From Sinohyriopsis cumingii (Eukaryota; Mollusca; Bivalvia; Unionida; Unionidae): a stretch of 64,000 nt of DNA. Of this stretch, positions 40,101-55,100 are shown piece by piece. A model generated the notes under the pieces. That model had not been told where the DNA came from. It did no database searches and saw only the letters and a program-made list of their open reading frames with translations. The position numbers and the translations under genes are program-made. Every line of letters starts with the position of its first letter. The first letter of the stretch is position 1. The DNA lies in contig CM068835.1 in the NCBI GenBank assembly GCA_028554795.2, positions 30,506,311 to 30,570,310 on the forward strand. The letters run 5' to 3'.

Positions 40101-43100
40101 AAACCCACACCACAGCCAGTACAAAGGCAGCATTCTCCAGAGCCTGAAGTATCAGACGAGCCTGGATACTATGATACTGCTGAGGTAGATTTGGTGCCTT
40201 GACCTGTCTGTCTGTCTGTCTCTCTATGAGAATGTCTGTTTCTCTCTTACTTTGAGCTGAATAGAGCATCATGATCAGTAGAACACCAAAGCATGGTTCT
40301 GAAGAACCTGGATACAAAAAACTCTAAAGGTACATGTTTTGGCTTACCTGTTTATTTATTTGTTTTTATTTTCATAAGTGCCAAATATGATAAGGGAGTC
40401 AGTGCAACTGCAAAAGGCACTTCAATCTAAGACAGCTCAGGAGATGGATTACTGGGAGATATGGAATTGATTAAAGTCTGTCTTCTAGGCTGTCTCTTTG
40501 TCTGTCTCTTGTGCTTTCCTCAACCACTGCAGTGGCCATTTTGAAAATCATGTTACTGCTACTTCTTCTGAACTGAAAATCAGATCAGAGCGGTTCACAG
40601 AAAGACTTTGTTTGGTATCTAATTGGTCTTAAATAAATAGTGTGCCAATCTGATATCCAGTATGGCCACCACAGCAGTCAGCTTAAAAATCTTGCCATAC
40701 TCCACCTAGAAAGCCATATCAACATTGGGTTTTCACGAGAAGGTGTCTTATGATGTCTAATTGGTATTTAATGAAAATAGTGCTGATCTGACATCTGTAA
40801 CAGCCACCATGATTGGCAGCCATCTTGAAGATCATGCTATTGCTACACCTAACTGGGAAAGCCTTTAACCAGATCATTGTTATATCTAGTTGATCCTGAA
40901 TAAAATGATGCTGATCTGAGCTCATATATGGCCACCATGGCAGCCATTTTGAAAACCATGTTGCCACTCCTCTTAATGGGAAGGTCTTATTGGAATGGGA
41001 TTTTCGCTTCCTGAGGTGTCTGGTTTGGCATGAATTAAATTGATGCAGATCTGACATTCTGTATGGTCACCATGGTGACAATGTTGAAATTTGTATTATT
41101 AAATTATTCATCTAGAATTGATGGTCTTATCAACACACAGTTTTTGTCAAAAGACTAATGATATTTAGTTGGTTCTAAATGAAAATGGTGAACCACGGAC
41201 ATCCACTATGGCTGTCTGAATAAACACATTCAAAATCTTGTTGCACATGCTCCTGAATGGATGACCATATTGACATGGAATTTTCACCAAATGGTGTCTA
41301 ATTTGTCCTAAATGATAAAAGTACCAGTATTACATCAGTTATGGCAACCACAGTGGCCAATTTTAAAATCTTGTTACTCAGGAGTATCAGAGATGGTTTC
41401 AGCACTCAGCATTTGAAAAGAAGAAATAGTCTTATCTTGAACTAGACTAGATCTTGATAAATCTTTAGGTTGCAGTAATTAACGTACAGGAAGTTTATGG
41501 TATGCTTTATTTGCATTGAGTTATCTAATGAAATTTATACATACTTCATTTGTGCATTTTAGTTTGGGGAAATTTTATTTGTAAAAGAAGAAAAAACAAG
41601 AAGACTGGTTAATTATTTCATTACATTTTATTCATCATTGAAATATAAACAAGAAGTTATTAATATGGTCAGAAACTTCAATTGTATGGATATATGGGCA
41701 GTGTTCTCATTAACAGCAAGGAAATGTCTTTATAACATTTTAATTGTATGGATATATGGACAGTGTCCTCATTAATAGCCAGGAACTGTCTTTATAACAT
41801 TTTAATTGTAGGGATATATGGACAGTGTTCTTATTAATAGCCAGAAACTGTCTTTATAACATTTTAATTGTATGGATATATTGACATTGTTCTCATTAAT
41901 AGCCAGAAACTGACTTTATAACATTTTAATTGTATGGAAATATGGACAGTGTTCACTTTAACAGCCGGAAACTGTCTTTATACCATTTTAATTGTTTGGA
42001 TATATGGACAGTGTTCTCATTAATAGCCATGAACTGTCTTTATAACATTTTAATTTTATGGATATATGGGCAGTGTTCTCATTAACAGTCATGAACTGTC
42101 TTTATAACATTTTAATTGTTTGGATTTATGGATAGTGTTCTCATTAACAGCCAGAAACTGTCTTTATAACATTTTAATTGTTTGAATATATGGACAGTGT
42201 TTTGTCATTAATAGGTACAACTGTTTTTATAACATTTTAATTTTATGGATATGTGGATAGTGTTCTCATTAATAGCAAGCAACTGACATTATACCATTTT
42301 AATTGTATGGATATATTAATTAACAGCCAGCAACTGACTTAATAACCATTTAATGTTTGGATATACTGACAGTGTTGTCATTAACAGTCAGGAACTGATT
42401 TTTGTATAACCTTATAATTGCATATATATATTTGTATAGTGTTCTAATTAACAGTATGGAACTGATTTTTGTATAACCTTATAATTGCATGGATATATGG
42501 ACAGTGTTCTAATTAACAGCCAGCAACTGACTTTATAACCATTTAATGGATATATGGACAGTGTTCTCATTACCAGGCAACAACTGACTTTATAACATTT
42601 TAATTGTATATGGAAAATGTTCTCATTAATTGGCAACAATTGACTGTATAACATTTTAATTGTTTGGATATATGGACAGTGTTCAAATTAACAGCCAGCA
42701 ATGACTTTATAACATTTTAAATGTTTGAAGATATATGGACGGTATTTAAATTAACAGGCAACAACTGACTTCTTTCCTTTTACAAAACATAATAAAATTG
42801 TAGTGATTTACTTTTAAAAACTGGGGCATCTTACTTACATTTTTGCATTGACCTTGTCTTGTACTTTTGATTTGCTTGCTTCAAAAGATAATGAGAAGGC
42901 TGATGGCAGTAGAATATACATTGACCCAAGATTTATTCTTTAGTGTTCTATAGTACCATCTCAGTTTGTGACATGCGTATTGGTTAGCAATATAAAACAT
43001 GGTTCCTGGCAAGTAAAAACACCTCAGAATTCAAGACACTTTGTTTATGTAGATTTTCCAGTGTTGAGAAATGATGCTATTTGTCTGTACAGTTGTACCA

Positions 43101-46100
43101 CACTATCAGGTTTTGATGCTATGATGCTATTTGTCTATACAGTTGTACCACACTGTCGAGTTTTGATGCTATTTTGTATATATACTTGTCCCACACTGTT
43201 GAGTGATGATGCTCTTTGTCTATGTAGATTTTCCAGTGTTGAGAAATGATGCTATTTGTCAATACAGATTTGTGCCACACTGTTAAGTGGTTCAGTATAA
43301 ATGTAGAAAACGTATGGTCATGAGTTCTTTTACATGGGAAAACATTTATTTTTTAAAATTGCTATTAAATTAGTTGTATAGTTACTTATTTTTAATTCTT
43401 GGCTGATTACATTTTATATTATTTTTTCATAATAACAAACCACTTGTTTTGTTTTGCACATATTGCAGTGCTATATGTCCATTATAACTTGATATTGTTT
43501 GAGGTGACCTGGTCTATATCACAGTTAAAAAGACCACTGTATTCATATTGGATGCAATTTACCTGCAGAGTGCAAGGAGAAATATTCCCCCACCTGCTGA
43601 GGAAGTGAATGAGTATGAGTTGGAACAAGAAGATCCTCAACCTTCACGGGCAGAAGAAAATGAATATGAACTGGGATCAGAGACACATCAGACAACAGAT
43701 GATTATGAGAATCCCCCCGAACCAGTCTCGGCACCAGTAGGAGGCAGCACTGGGATCAAAGCCATTGCTCTTTATGATTATGAGGCTTGTAAGTATCTGT
43801 ATAATATGTTTGTCGTCAGCCAGTTTTGTCATAAGGCTTGTGTTTTCTCTGATTGAATCTGGATATATAATGCCCCATGTTTTTCTTGACTTGCTGCATT
43901 GGGTCATAGCTTGCTTATAAGTTTAAAATGTGAGAATTTAGGACCAGAAATTGGAGGTCCAGGAAGCAAGTAAAACAGACAACTGAAAAAGTCACGCATT
44001 TCAATTTCATGTTGCGGTTTCCATTGATTTGCTTGAAGAGAAAACATTGCAAGGTAAATTAAACAGAATAACAAAGAAATAACTCCAAGAGGTTCAGTGG
44101 TGTTTTAATCTCAGTAGAGAGGATATAAAACCCTGTAAATTTTTTGTGCACAGTCTGTTTCTAGTGATCAGCACAGCTTAAGACATGATAGAGATTGCCT
44201 TTTTTTCCATCCATACTCTGCTGCACCTTGACTGCCAGTAAAATTGGAACTGTGTGATAAAGCATTGGACAAATTATAAAATGTCATAGCTTTCTGGAGT
44301 TGAATTTTGAGTATGCACTCGGGCATGTTTTTGTCACTACTTTTGATCATTGGCAAGACTTATGTATCACTTATTCTACAGTTAATATTGTCAGCATTTG
44401 TTAAGGTCAAGGTTAAAGGTTTCTCTGTATGGTTATAAGTCCTGAACCCAGGGAAGGATAACTGTCATAAAGAAAAATCAGGAAGCTCTACCCTTTCATA
44501 TCTAACTTCATTCCACCTTGCAGCATATAAATTAACCCTCACCTAAGAGCTTCATTCTGCAGACAGTTAATTTCCCATCCCCCATCACTATTTTTGTAGT
44601 CAGACCTTTAAAAGAATATTTGATTTTTGACAGTTAAAAGGTCTTCTTCCAGTCCTCTCATTTTCCAGAGTAAATTCAGGAAAACAAGAATAAAATATCA
44701 TGGCCATACTCCTTCATTGTTTTCTTTTTTTAGTTTAATGCCATATTTTATAGGACAAGATAGGCTAAACATGGCAACCAGTATAACTGATGGAAAAAGA
44801 ACCTGGGAAAACCCCGACCCAGCCCATGGGAAGCTACTGGCAAGCTTTCTCACATTCCCAGATTGGATGGGCCCAAGTCTTGAACCCATGCAGAGAGGTG
44901 AGATGGCAGTCATTGGTAAAGGCAAGCACTTTTAAACCATTTGGCCACCCAAGGCCCTCATACTTCTATATGTATAGATGGTTTGATGCATGTAGAGCTT
45001 TGTCCCCATACTACCACACAATATCATGAGCTGATTACTGGAAAAAGCCTTCATTTTTTTCTGCACAAATTACAGCCATACTTACACATGTGAATTACAT
45101 TGAAAACTCTCAAAAGTAATTTATTTTTTTAAACTTCCTTTTGGCATTGTAAGCCTTACAAACACTCCACTTTGACAGTTTATTTATATTGCAAGCCTTA
45201 TAAGCACTCCACTTTGACAGTCCATTTATATTGCAAGCCTTCTAAACGCTGCAATTTGACAGTTTATTTATATTGCAAGCCTTATCAACACTCCACTCTG
45301 ACAGTCCATTTATATTATAAGCCTTACAAACACTGCAGTTTGACAGTTTATTTATATTGTAAACCTTATAAACACTGTGATTTGACAGTCTATTTATATT
45401 GTAGGCCTTATAAACACTGCAATTTGACAATCCATTCATATTTGACAATCCATTTATATTGCAAGCCAAGCAAAACATCGCTTTCTGATGAACTCCATGA
45501 AACTTGATCATTAGCGAGTTCCATTGCTCAGTGCATAAATATCTTAAGAGTTCAAAATTTTCGGCAATATCACACTGCCTTTATGAGTAACTAATGTTGA
45601 TCACAAAGCTGCCCTGCAATGAGCCATTTCTGAATGGGAGATCTTATATGGTAACTTTAAGTATTCTGGATTTTTTTATCTCCTGTGTAGAATGAAAACT
45701 CAACAGAAAGGCCTCATGACATCAAACCCATCACTGGAGAAAGGCATACCATGTACAGAGATGAGGTGATATTGTGGCATTTATATATAGGACAAATAGA
45801 CTCTTACTTACCTTTTTGAAAGGTGAACCTCATCAGAGTGCATACTTTGCTTGGTATTGCTACTCCTTGTGAATGAAGGGAAACCAATCGTGCTGTGTCC
45901 TTTTGCTGTTAAAACTAGTGTGGTAATTCCTTATCTTAAATGTAGTGAGTAATGATTGTGTGGTAATCACTCCAAAGTGCTTGTGTTTAAACTGTTGAAG
46001 TATACGGCCAAACTGTTAACATTTAAAAAATTTGGAAAGATGATAAATGAATATCTTAACATTTAGGTTGGCCTTTAATTGTCAGGATGTTCAGAATTTA

Positions 46101-49100
46101 AAGAAACTTGAATTTTGTGGAAAGCAAATGGACTGCAAGTACATATCTCTCCATCCAGCTCTGGTTAGCTCGTTAGCATAAACTTGCAAAAATATTTTGA
46201 TCTAGATGAAATTGGTAGAAATTTTCATGTTTATATGCATGTGTTCAGATTAAATTTTCATGCCATTTAAAGTTTTTGCTTTCCTTAATCAGTCTTTTGC
46301 ATTCACCTATTGAACATTTTCTGAAAATCATGTTTGCTTGAAGCCAGGTAAATGAAATCTAATATGCAGGTGGCAGTGTGGTCTCTTCTTTGTTGATCAC
46401 TGTCATCTCATCTCTGTAAGTGTGGGTTCAAGTCTCGGGCTTGGCAAATTTAAGTATGTGAGAAGGCTTGCCAGTAGCTTGCATGGGTTGGTGGGTCTTA
46501 CTGGGATTTTACAAGGTTCTTGCTCCACCAGTTATACTGGCCACCATGTATAACCTATCTTGTGCTGAGAAAAAATAGCTTCAACCCAAAACATAACAAC
46601 AATTTCAGTGATTCTCACAAATATAATCAGTTTTGTTTTTACTTTGTGGGATTTGGTTGTTTTTTTCTTTGCTGTTGCTTTGGGGGACATATTTGTTTTA
46701 TTTCTTTTAGCTGTAATTTGTTATTTATATTATGCATTATAACCTTTTATTACTTTCCCAAATTCTGATTGACTGAAAAGTGATGTACTCAGCAGTAATA
46801 CATTTTATTTTTTTCATCACAGCAGTTTTTAACCCCACAGAACATATCATGCCCATGTGGGGATATTTAAAGATTATGATATATAATTTAAAAAAAAATA
46901 CAATTTGGGATTTTTGTCGAGTTCAGTCAATAGCTTTTTTTAGTTGGCTTCCACTTGATGTCAGCCAATATCTTACTTCACAACTCAGTTAAACAATGTG
47001 CTAAACTCAAAAAAACCCCATCTAATATTCTTGTTTAAAAATGGCATACATTTTCTTTTATACAGGGAATTACCATATATGCTCACTTATAAATGCAAGC
47101 ATCATAGACCCTGATATGCTCTCAGATAATATGCCAGTAGACCCAGGTCTGTGTTTTTTGTACTGATTACTCATAACAAACTGTATAGATCTAGATCAGC
47201 CAGTGCATTATGCAGATCTGGGTCTGTGCAGTCTGTAGTTGGACTCAACTTATATATGGTGTTTATACCATTTTCATAAAAATAGATCATACTACCTTGC
47301 TAATGAAACTATTTTCTCAACAGTGGCAAAATTTAAATTGATCTTATCAATAAAACAAACTTAGATGTGATCAATTTCTCTCTTATTTTTAGCTGATGCT
47401 GATGAGTTGACATTTGACCCTGATGACATCATAACAAATATAGAAATGGTGAGTAAGCACAAAAACATTCTGGTAGTTTTATGAAACAAGCTGGATTTTA
47501 GTTTGAAGTAAAACTATTAAAAATATGAAGAAAAGAACATTAACAAAAGAATGTATATCAATTGCTAATGATTGATAAAAATTTGAATGGTTGTAAACAA
47601 ACCCTTGTTTTCAAATCAAGTTCTGACATGTCAGGTAAAGGCACCATGTATTCACTTGGAAAACACAGTCTGTACTTGGCAGATTTAGATTTATCCATAA
47701 CATTTATTACTTGATCGCATTAATATTAGGATTACCAGCTGCTACCTGTGAATCCAGGGACCCCCAAAAGATGAAAAGTCTTTGTGTATACAAAGGGAAA
47801 TAACTCTTAAGGTTACCTGCCCTATCTACTGGAGAGATGACTAACTTTGCACTGATATGTAAAAAGTTTTAAACTTGCACCTAATGCTGTAATATTGACC
47901 TCCAGTCTATCTTATTTTGAAATTCAATCAACCACTTCTTTATTTCAGTGCTATATTGAATCACAATGTTGTTTGTCTGGTGCTTAAAACATTTTCATGA
48001 AATTCAGGTGACTTTATTTTGACTTTGCACTTCTTGTACCATTTGTTATTGACACTTATGTTTATGATCAGTAACATAAAGTTTCACCATTTAAAATGTT
48101 TGGTTTTCCATAATTACACTTCAAAATCATTTTATTTATGTCGGTTGACATTTATTTCAGTCATTTATATCTAATTATTTTATGCACGTGTTTTCTATCA
48201 TCATTATAGCCATGATAACAAGAAGTGTAAGCATTTCATAGTTGTGCTTGATTTGTATATTGTGTCCTAAGTGTGCATCAACACACACATATTCTCTTTT
48301 GTCTGAAAATATGTTGTCCAACATTGTGAAGAAATGGCTCAAGGAGGCCCAAAACAAGCACAGAAGTCTCAAGCAAAGGTGGACATACTACAGAAGGAAA
48401 GAAAGCTCTTACTTATGAAGTGGGAGGTTGCGGTAGTACAGACTGCATTCACTTGGCTTATATTCCAGGGTCTTTCTGGTCCCAAAATCCAGTGGAAAAT
48501 TGAGACCTGTAATATATCTAAGCTAACTCGATCAATTTATTTCTGCAAACAAACTTGACATATTACCTTAAAGACCCATTAAACTTTAAAATGCTATGTT
48601 CTCCCCCTTCCACCAAGGAAATGGTCAGTTCCAAATGTGATATATTTTCATTTTGCTATAGAGACAAGCATATCTCATGGTCAGGCTGCATCGGATACAG
48701 TTCTGACAATACTAACGTTATGGCTGTCATTAACAAGTCAGTTCTGACTTCGGTTTGCTCAGAGACTCTAGCAGGGAAATTTGGACAACAGTTTGTCTCT
48801 AGTGAGTGCAAAGATGAACACTAATGATACTTGAATTACCTTCAATCTCTATTGAGAGCAGCATACACTACATCAAACTGAGCATATATTTTGGAATCCA
48901 ACGGATATTAAAGACAGAAATTTTGATGTATATTTTTATATAATGTACTAAAATAATTTGCTTTGATCAGTGATCATTAAAACGAAATGGGGCAGCTGGT
49001 TTTCATAAATATTTCAGTCTATGTTCATTCCAAATCGAGTTCTGACATGTCAGGAAAATGCACCATGCATTCACTTGGAAAACACGGCTGCTTCCATCAC

Positions 49101-52100
49101 TTTCTTTCACCTATAACATCTGGTTTATGGAGGATGTGAATGAAAATAATGTTTATATCTGATATTGTAGGTGATCATAAATGAAACCTTTCACTTGATT
49201 ATATAGGTACCTAAATATTGCAGAGACCCTGAACTTAGCTGACCCCACTATTTTTGGTTTGTACACACAAAGTTTGTTACTATTAACAGCATACAGATCA
49301 ATGCAGAGACTATAATGTTTATAGCACATGGAGGTTGTTTTACTGTGATCTACATGCTGGCCATACAGTGGCACAAAGTTTTTTTGTCATTCTGCATGTG
49401 AGCCTTTCATGTATTGCATGTGATATTTCAGGGTTACAATAATTTGTCAAAGCAGACAATTGAAATTGCCTATAATTTATTTACATGTGCTGTACAAAAT
49501 CAAATGGAAGATTAATTGCAGCATGCATAGAAGTTCCAGTATGATTGAATTGATATGGATTCATGGCTCAACAGGCAGACATGTTACACTGGCATTGTGC
49601 TGTTAGTAAAAAAGCATGAGAATCATCAGAAAATTCTCTGATTTCAGTGATTTTTACTAAAGGTTAATTATTGAAAACAGTTCCCATGTTTTACTCCAGG
49701 TTTAATGATTGAAAAGAGTTTCCATTATTGAAAACAGTTCCCATTTGTTACTCACTGTTTTACTACAGGTTAATGATAGAAAACAGTTACCATTTTTTTA
49801 CTCCAGGTTATTGATTGAAAACAGTTCCCATTATTGAAACCATTCTCATTTGTTACTCCATGTTTTACTACAGGTTAATGATGGAAAATAGTTCCCATTT
49901 TTTTTACTCCAGGTTAATGATTGAAAACAGTTTCCATTATTGAAAAATTTCCATTTGTGACACCAGGTTAATGATTGAAAACAGGTCCCATATTTTCATA
50001 CAGGTTAATGATTGAAAACAGTTTCCATCTTTTGCTAAAGGCTAATGATTGAAAACAGTTTCCATTATTGAAAACAGTTCCCATTTGTTACACCAGGTTA
50101 ATGATTGAAAAGAGTTCCCCATTTTTTTCCTCCAGATTAATGATTGAAAACAATTCCCCATTTTTTACTCCAGGTTAATGATTGAAAACAGTTCCCATTT
50201 TTTACTCCAGGTTAATGATTGAAAACAGTTTCCATTATTGAAAACAGTTCCCATTTGTTACACCAGATTAATGATTGAAAACAGTTCCCATTTTTTACTC
50301 CAGGTTAATGATTGAAATCAGTTTCCATTTGGTCCAAAATGATAACATTGGAGGAATGTTTAGAGGGAATACATAACATCAAATGACTGACACTTTAGGA
50401 AATTCTGAAGTTTGTCATTCTCATCCATGATTGTCATTTCATATGTCCTGAAGCCTCTAAGTGAATACAGTTTGCTGACAGTCATAGAACACAGCAATGG
50501 TGAAATGGAGTCAAAACACAGATAGTAATATCAAGTTTTGTTGATGCTCAACTTTTAACTGTAAGCTGATGAAAGCATAAACTTTTCTAGTTGTTGGCAT
50601 CATAAGAAAATTCTACTTGCTTCTGGCATTATAAGGTATTTCAGTTTGTTTTGGCATTCTAAGGAAATTATATTGGTTCATGACATTTTAAAGAAATTAG
50701 ACTGATTTAAGAATAGGCAAGAGCAGCTGTGAATATCAAATAGAATAGCCATAAATTCTGTATACTAAAATAGAATAGCCATAAACACTGTGTACTAAAA
50801 TAGAATAGCCATAAACACTGTATTCTAAAATAGAATAGCCATAAACAATGTATACTAAAATAGAATAGCCATAAACACTATATATTAAAATAGAATAGCC
50901 ATAAACACTGTATACTAAAATAGAATAGCCATAAACACTGTATATTAAAATAGAATAGCCATAAACACTGTATACTAAAATTAGAATAGCCTGTCTTGAG
51001 CCGAAGAAATTTTTTTTTTGAGTAGTCCACCATCTAGTTACCAAATATTGTGGATGGCTTGCACTTGAGGTAAATTTTTGGGGGGTCATAGGTAGGTGTC
51101 ACTTGGACTGAAAGAAGAAAAATGGTTTCTGTACAATAACTCAAGTTCTGTACTATCTGTGTTTACAAAACTTTGTTGATGGCCTACACTTGGGATAAAG
51201 AAAAACCCTATCATTTGGGGGTCAAAGGGCAGGGTCATATTGACTTAATGAAGAAAAATGATTTCTTCACAATAATTTTTGTTTTATACCTTGAGCCTTG
51301 ACCAAACTTTTGTGGACGGCTCACACTTTAGGTATTTAAAATGACTGTTGAGTTTAGTCAAAGGACTGGGTTATTGTCGCACAGAGAAAAATGGGTTTTG
51401 CAGAGGAAAAGTAACAAGTTTCATGACCAGATTTAATGGATGGCTTTCACTTAGTGTAATAAACCTGTAGATTCTGTGATCTACAGGTCAAGGTTACACT
51501 AATTCTAATCTGGTTTGATTGGATATTACATGGCACAGCAGGCACATGTTTTTTAGTGCCAAGGTAAATGCCTTGCCCGAAGAAATACCATGGTATCTAA
51601 CCAGTGTTGATTTTAAGGTAGTATTCAAATCCAGCATCTAATCACTGTACAACAATGACTCCTGCCAAAAAAGAGAATAATGGTTTCTGCGCTTTTATAT
51701 TTAGTAAAAGACTGATTGCCATGACCAAATGTCAATGTCATTGTGATCCTTTGCTATGTATTCTCCAGAGTCAAGCATTCTCTACCAGTACCAAGATAGA
51801 CAACTATTAAACAGACAGCCTTACTCTACTAGTACCTAGATAGACAACTATTGCACAGACAGCCACACTTTACTAGTACCTAGATAGACAACTATTACAC
51901 AGACAGCTTTACTCCACTAGTACCTAGATAGACAACTATTAAACAGACAGCCTTACTATACTAGTACCTAGTTAGACAACTATTACACATACAGCCTTTC
52001 TCTACTAGTCCCTAGATAGACAACTATTACACAGACAGCCTTACTCTACTAGTACCTAGATAGACAACTATTACACAGACAGCCACACTCTACTAGAACC

Positions 52101-55100
52101 TAGATGGCTATTAAACAGACAGTCATACTCTACTAGTACCTAGATAGACAACTATTACACAGACAGCTTTACTCCACTAGTACCTAGATAGACAACTATT
52201 AAACAGACAGTCATACTCTACTAGTACCTAGATAGACGACCATTAAACAGACAGCAGTATTCTACTAGTACCTATAAAGACAACCAATAAACAGACAGCC
52301 ATACTCTGCTAGTACCTACCGCTCCGGTGGCCTAGTGGTTAGAGCGTCCGCATCGGATGCGGGAGGTCATGGGTTCGATCCCCGGCCGAGTCATACCAGA
52401 GACTTAAAAAATGGTACTAACAGCTGCCTCGCTTGGCGTTCAGCATTAAGAGGTTAGTGTTAGGACTGGTCGGCCTGGTGTCAGGATAATGTGACTGGGT
52501 GGGACATCATGCTACATGTCTGCGGCATGATGCCCCAGTGCTAGACATCACTATAAACTGCCACATTGCAGACATCATAGCGATATGACTGAAAAATTGT
52601 TAAAGCTACGTTAAAAATCAAAATCACACACACATCTGCTAGTACCCAGATGACTATTAAACAGACAGCAGTACTCTACTAGTACCTAGATAGATGACCA
52701 TTAAACAGACAGCCATATTCTACCATTACCTGGATAGATGACTATTACACAGTCAACCATACTCTGCTTGTTCCTAAAAAAATGACTATTCAACAGACAG
52801 CTGTACCTTTTGTTAACCTTTGGTCCTTTAGGAACTTCCTATGAACTGTTAGTATAATTTTCAACCATGAATGCAAAATCAAGAGAGATCAGTGTAGGTA
52901 TTGTTTGATAGACAATAAACAAAATGCTTAGATAGGTATGTTTCTTGTAGTGTAGAATGTACATATAACTTGGTTTGCATGTGGTTTCCATATAAAGTGG
53001 AACTAATTTCAGTAGTTGTAATTTTATCTTATGGCTTGTTAATATTGGCTATTATTTCTCAGACAGTACTTAGTGATATGAATTCAGGGTACACATACAT
53101 TATTATTATGCCAAGTTCATAATTGTTAGATCCATAGCTGATGAAAATAAAGACTAAATGGTACAATTTATAATAATGTGAGTAGTGGGAGAGGAGGGGT
53201 AATAAGGAATTATGAAATTAATGTAGATATAAATGATTGTGAGACTAATATTCATAGTAAGCTTCTGATAATCAGTTCCTACACTTTCATTCTTATCCAA
53301 TCCTTGTAGTGGGATATAGTGTTTGGTCTCCTTCCCCTTCCTGGGGTCCCTGGCAAGGGGTCAGAGGTCAGAGAGACACAAATGTCAATTGCAGTGGCAT
53401 TTTGTTAATATATTTTTTACCAGATTTTAAGCATATTATCATAGCATGAGGACACATGTAACAGTTTTGTCTTACAATCCATGGAGCAAGGGTGGTGAAG
53501 GGCTGGGTTTGAGATTGATGTGGATTTGTAATTTAAAGCTTGGAGATCTGCCTTAGTGAGCCATGTAAGTAGCTCTGGCATTTAGCTGCTCAAGCTGACA
53601 TCAATATTTTTACACATCCAGGTCATCGTACCATACATCTGTGATCGTTTCTGTTAACCAGTGAACATATCATCGAAAAATCACATTGTCTTTGCATGAT
53701 ATTCATTTTTTAAATATGTCAGATTTGAGACACTAAATATCCAGAATATTCATTCAACATGTTTGTCTTATCACACCTGTTAAACCTACACTTGTTGACA
53801 TGAGGTAGTCTGTGTTTGTAATGAAGGACATCCCATTGTATTCCTTACTCTTGTTTACACGAAATGTGTTGGTAATGAGGGACTTTCTATTTGCATCCCC
53901 TACAACTATTCACATGAAGTAGTCTGTGTTTGTAATGAGGGCTATCCCACCTGCATCCCCATCTCTTGTTGACATGGATTAGTTTGTGTTTGTAGTGAGG
54001 GCTATACCACCTGCATCCCTACTCTTGTTGACATGGATTAGTTTGTGTTTGTAATGAGTGCCACCACACCTGCATCCCCAACTCTTGTTGACATGGATTA
54101 GTTTGTGTTTGTAGTGAGGGCTATACCACCTGCATCCCTACTCTTGTTTACATGGATTAGTTTGTGTTTGTAATGAGTGCCATCACACCTGCATCCCTAC
54201 TCTTGTTGACATGGATTTGTTTGTGTTTGTAGTGAGGGCTATACCACCTGCATCCCTACTCTTGTTGACATGGATTAGTTTGTATTTGTAATGAGTGCCA
54301 TCACACCTGCATCCCTACTCTTGTTGACATGGATTAGTTTGTGTTTGTAATTAGTGCCATCACACCTGCATCCCTACTCTTGTTGACATGGATTAGTTTG
54401 TGTTTGTAATGAGTGCCATCCCACCTGCATCCCTACTCCTGTTGACATGGATTAGTTTGTGTTTGTAATGAGTGCCATCCCACCTGCATCCCTACGCTTG
54501 TTGACATGGATTTGTTTGTGTTTGTAATGAGTGCCATCCCACCTGCATCTCTACTCTTGTTGACATGGATTAGTTTGTGTTTGTAATGAGTGCCATCCGA
54601 CCTGCATCTCTACTCTTGTTGACATGGATTAGTTTGTGTTTGTAGTGAGGGCTATCCCACCTGCATCTCTACTCTTGTTGACATGGATTAGTTTGTGTTT
54701 GTAATGAGTGCCATCCCACCTGCATCTCTACTCTTGTTGACATGGATTAGTTTGTGTTTGTAATGAGTGCCATCCCACCTGCATCCCTACTCCTGTTGAC
54801 ATGGATTAGTTTGTGTTTGTAATTAGTGCCATCCCACCTGCATCCCTACTCTTGTTGACATGGATTAGTTTGTGTTTGTAATGAGTGCCATCCCACCTGC
54901 ATCTCTACTCTTGTTGACATGGATTAGTTTGTGTTTGTAATGAGTGCCATCCCACCTGCATCCCTACTCTTGTTGACATGGATTAGTTTGTGTTTGTAAT
55001 GAGTGCCATCCCACCTGCATCCCTACTCTTGTTGACATGGATTAGTTTGTGTTTGTAATGAGTGCCATCCCACCTGCATCCCTACTCTTGTTGACATGGA

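Noticed and set aside
45172-45511. Open frames on both strands with 14-codon period
   Set aside because: Artefact of the 42-bp array, whose length is a multiple of three.
50736-51089. 117-codon - strand frame of [10 protein letters not shown] repeats
   Set aside because: Artefact of the 30-bp array.
52317-52390. tRNA gene
   Set aside because: The head has A- and B-boxes but is the promoter part of a SINE with body, tail and target duplication; the cloverleaf is not maintained among copies.
51770-52800. Regularly spaced repeats that could suggest a CRISPR array
   Set aside because: Contiguous 43-bp tandem units without unique spacers, in a eukaryotic intron.
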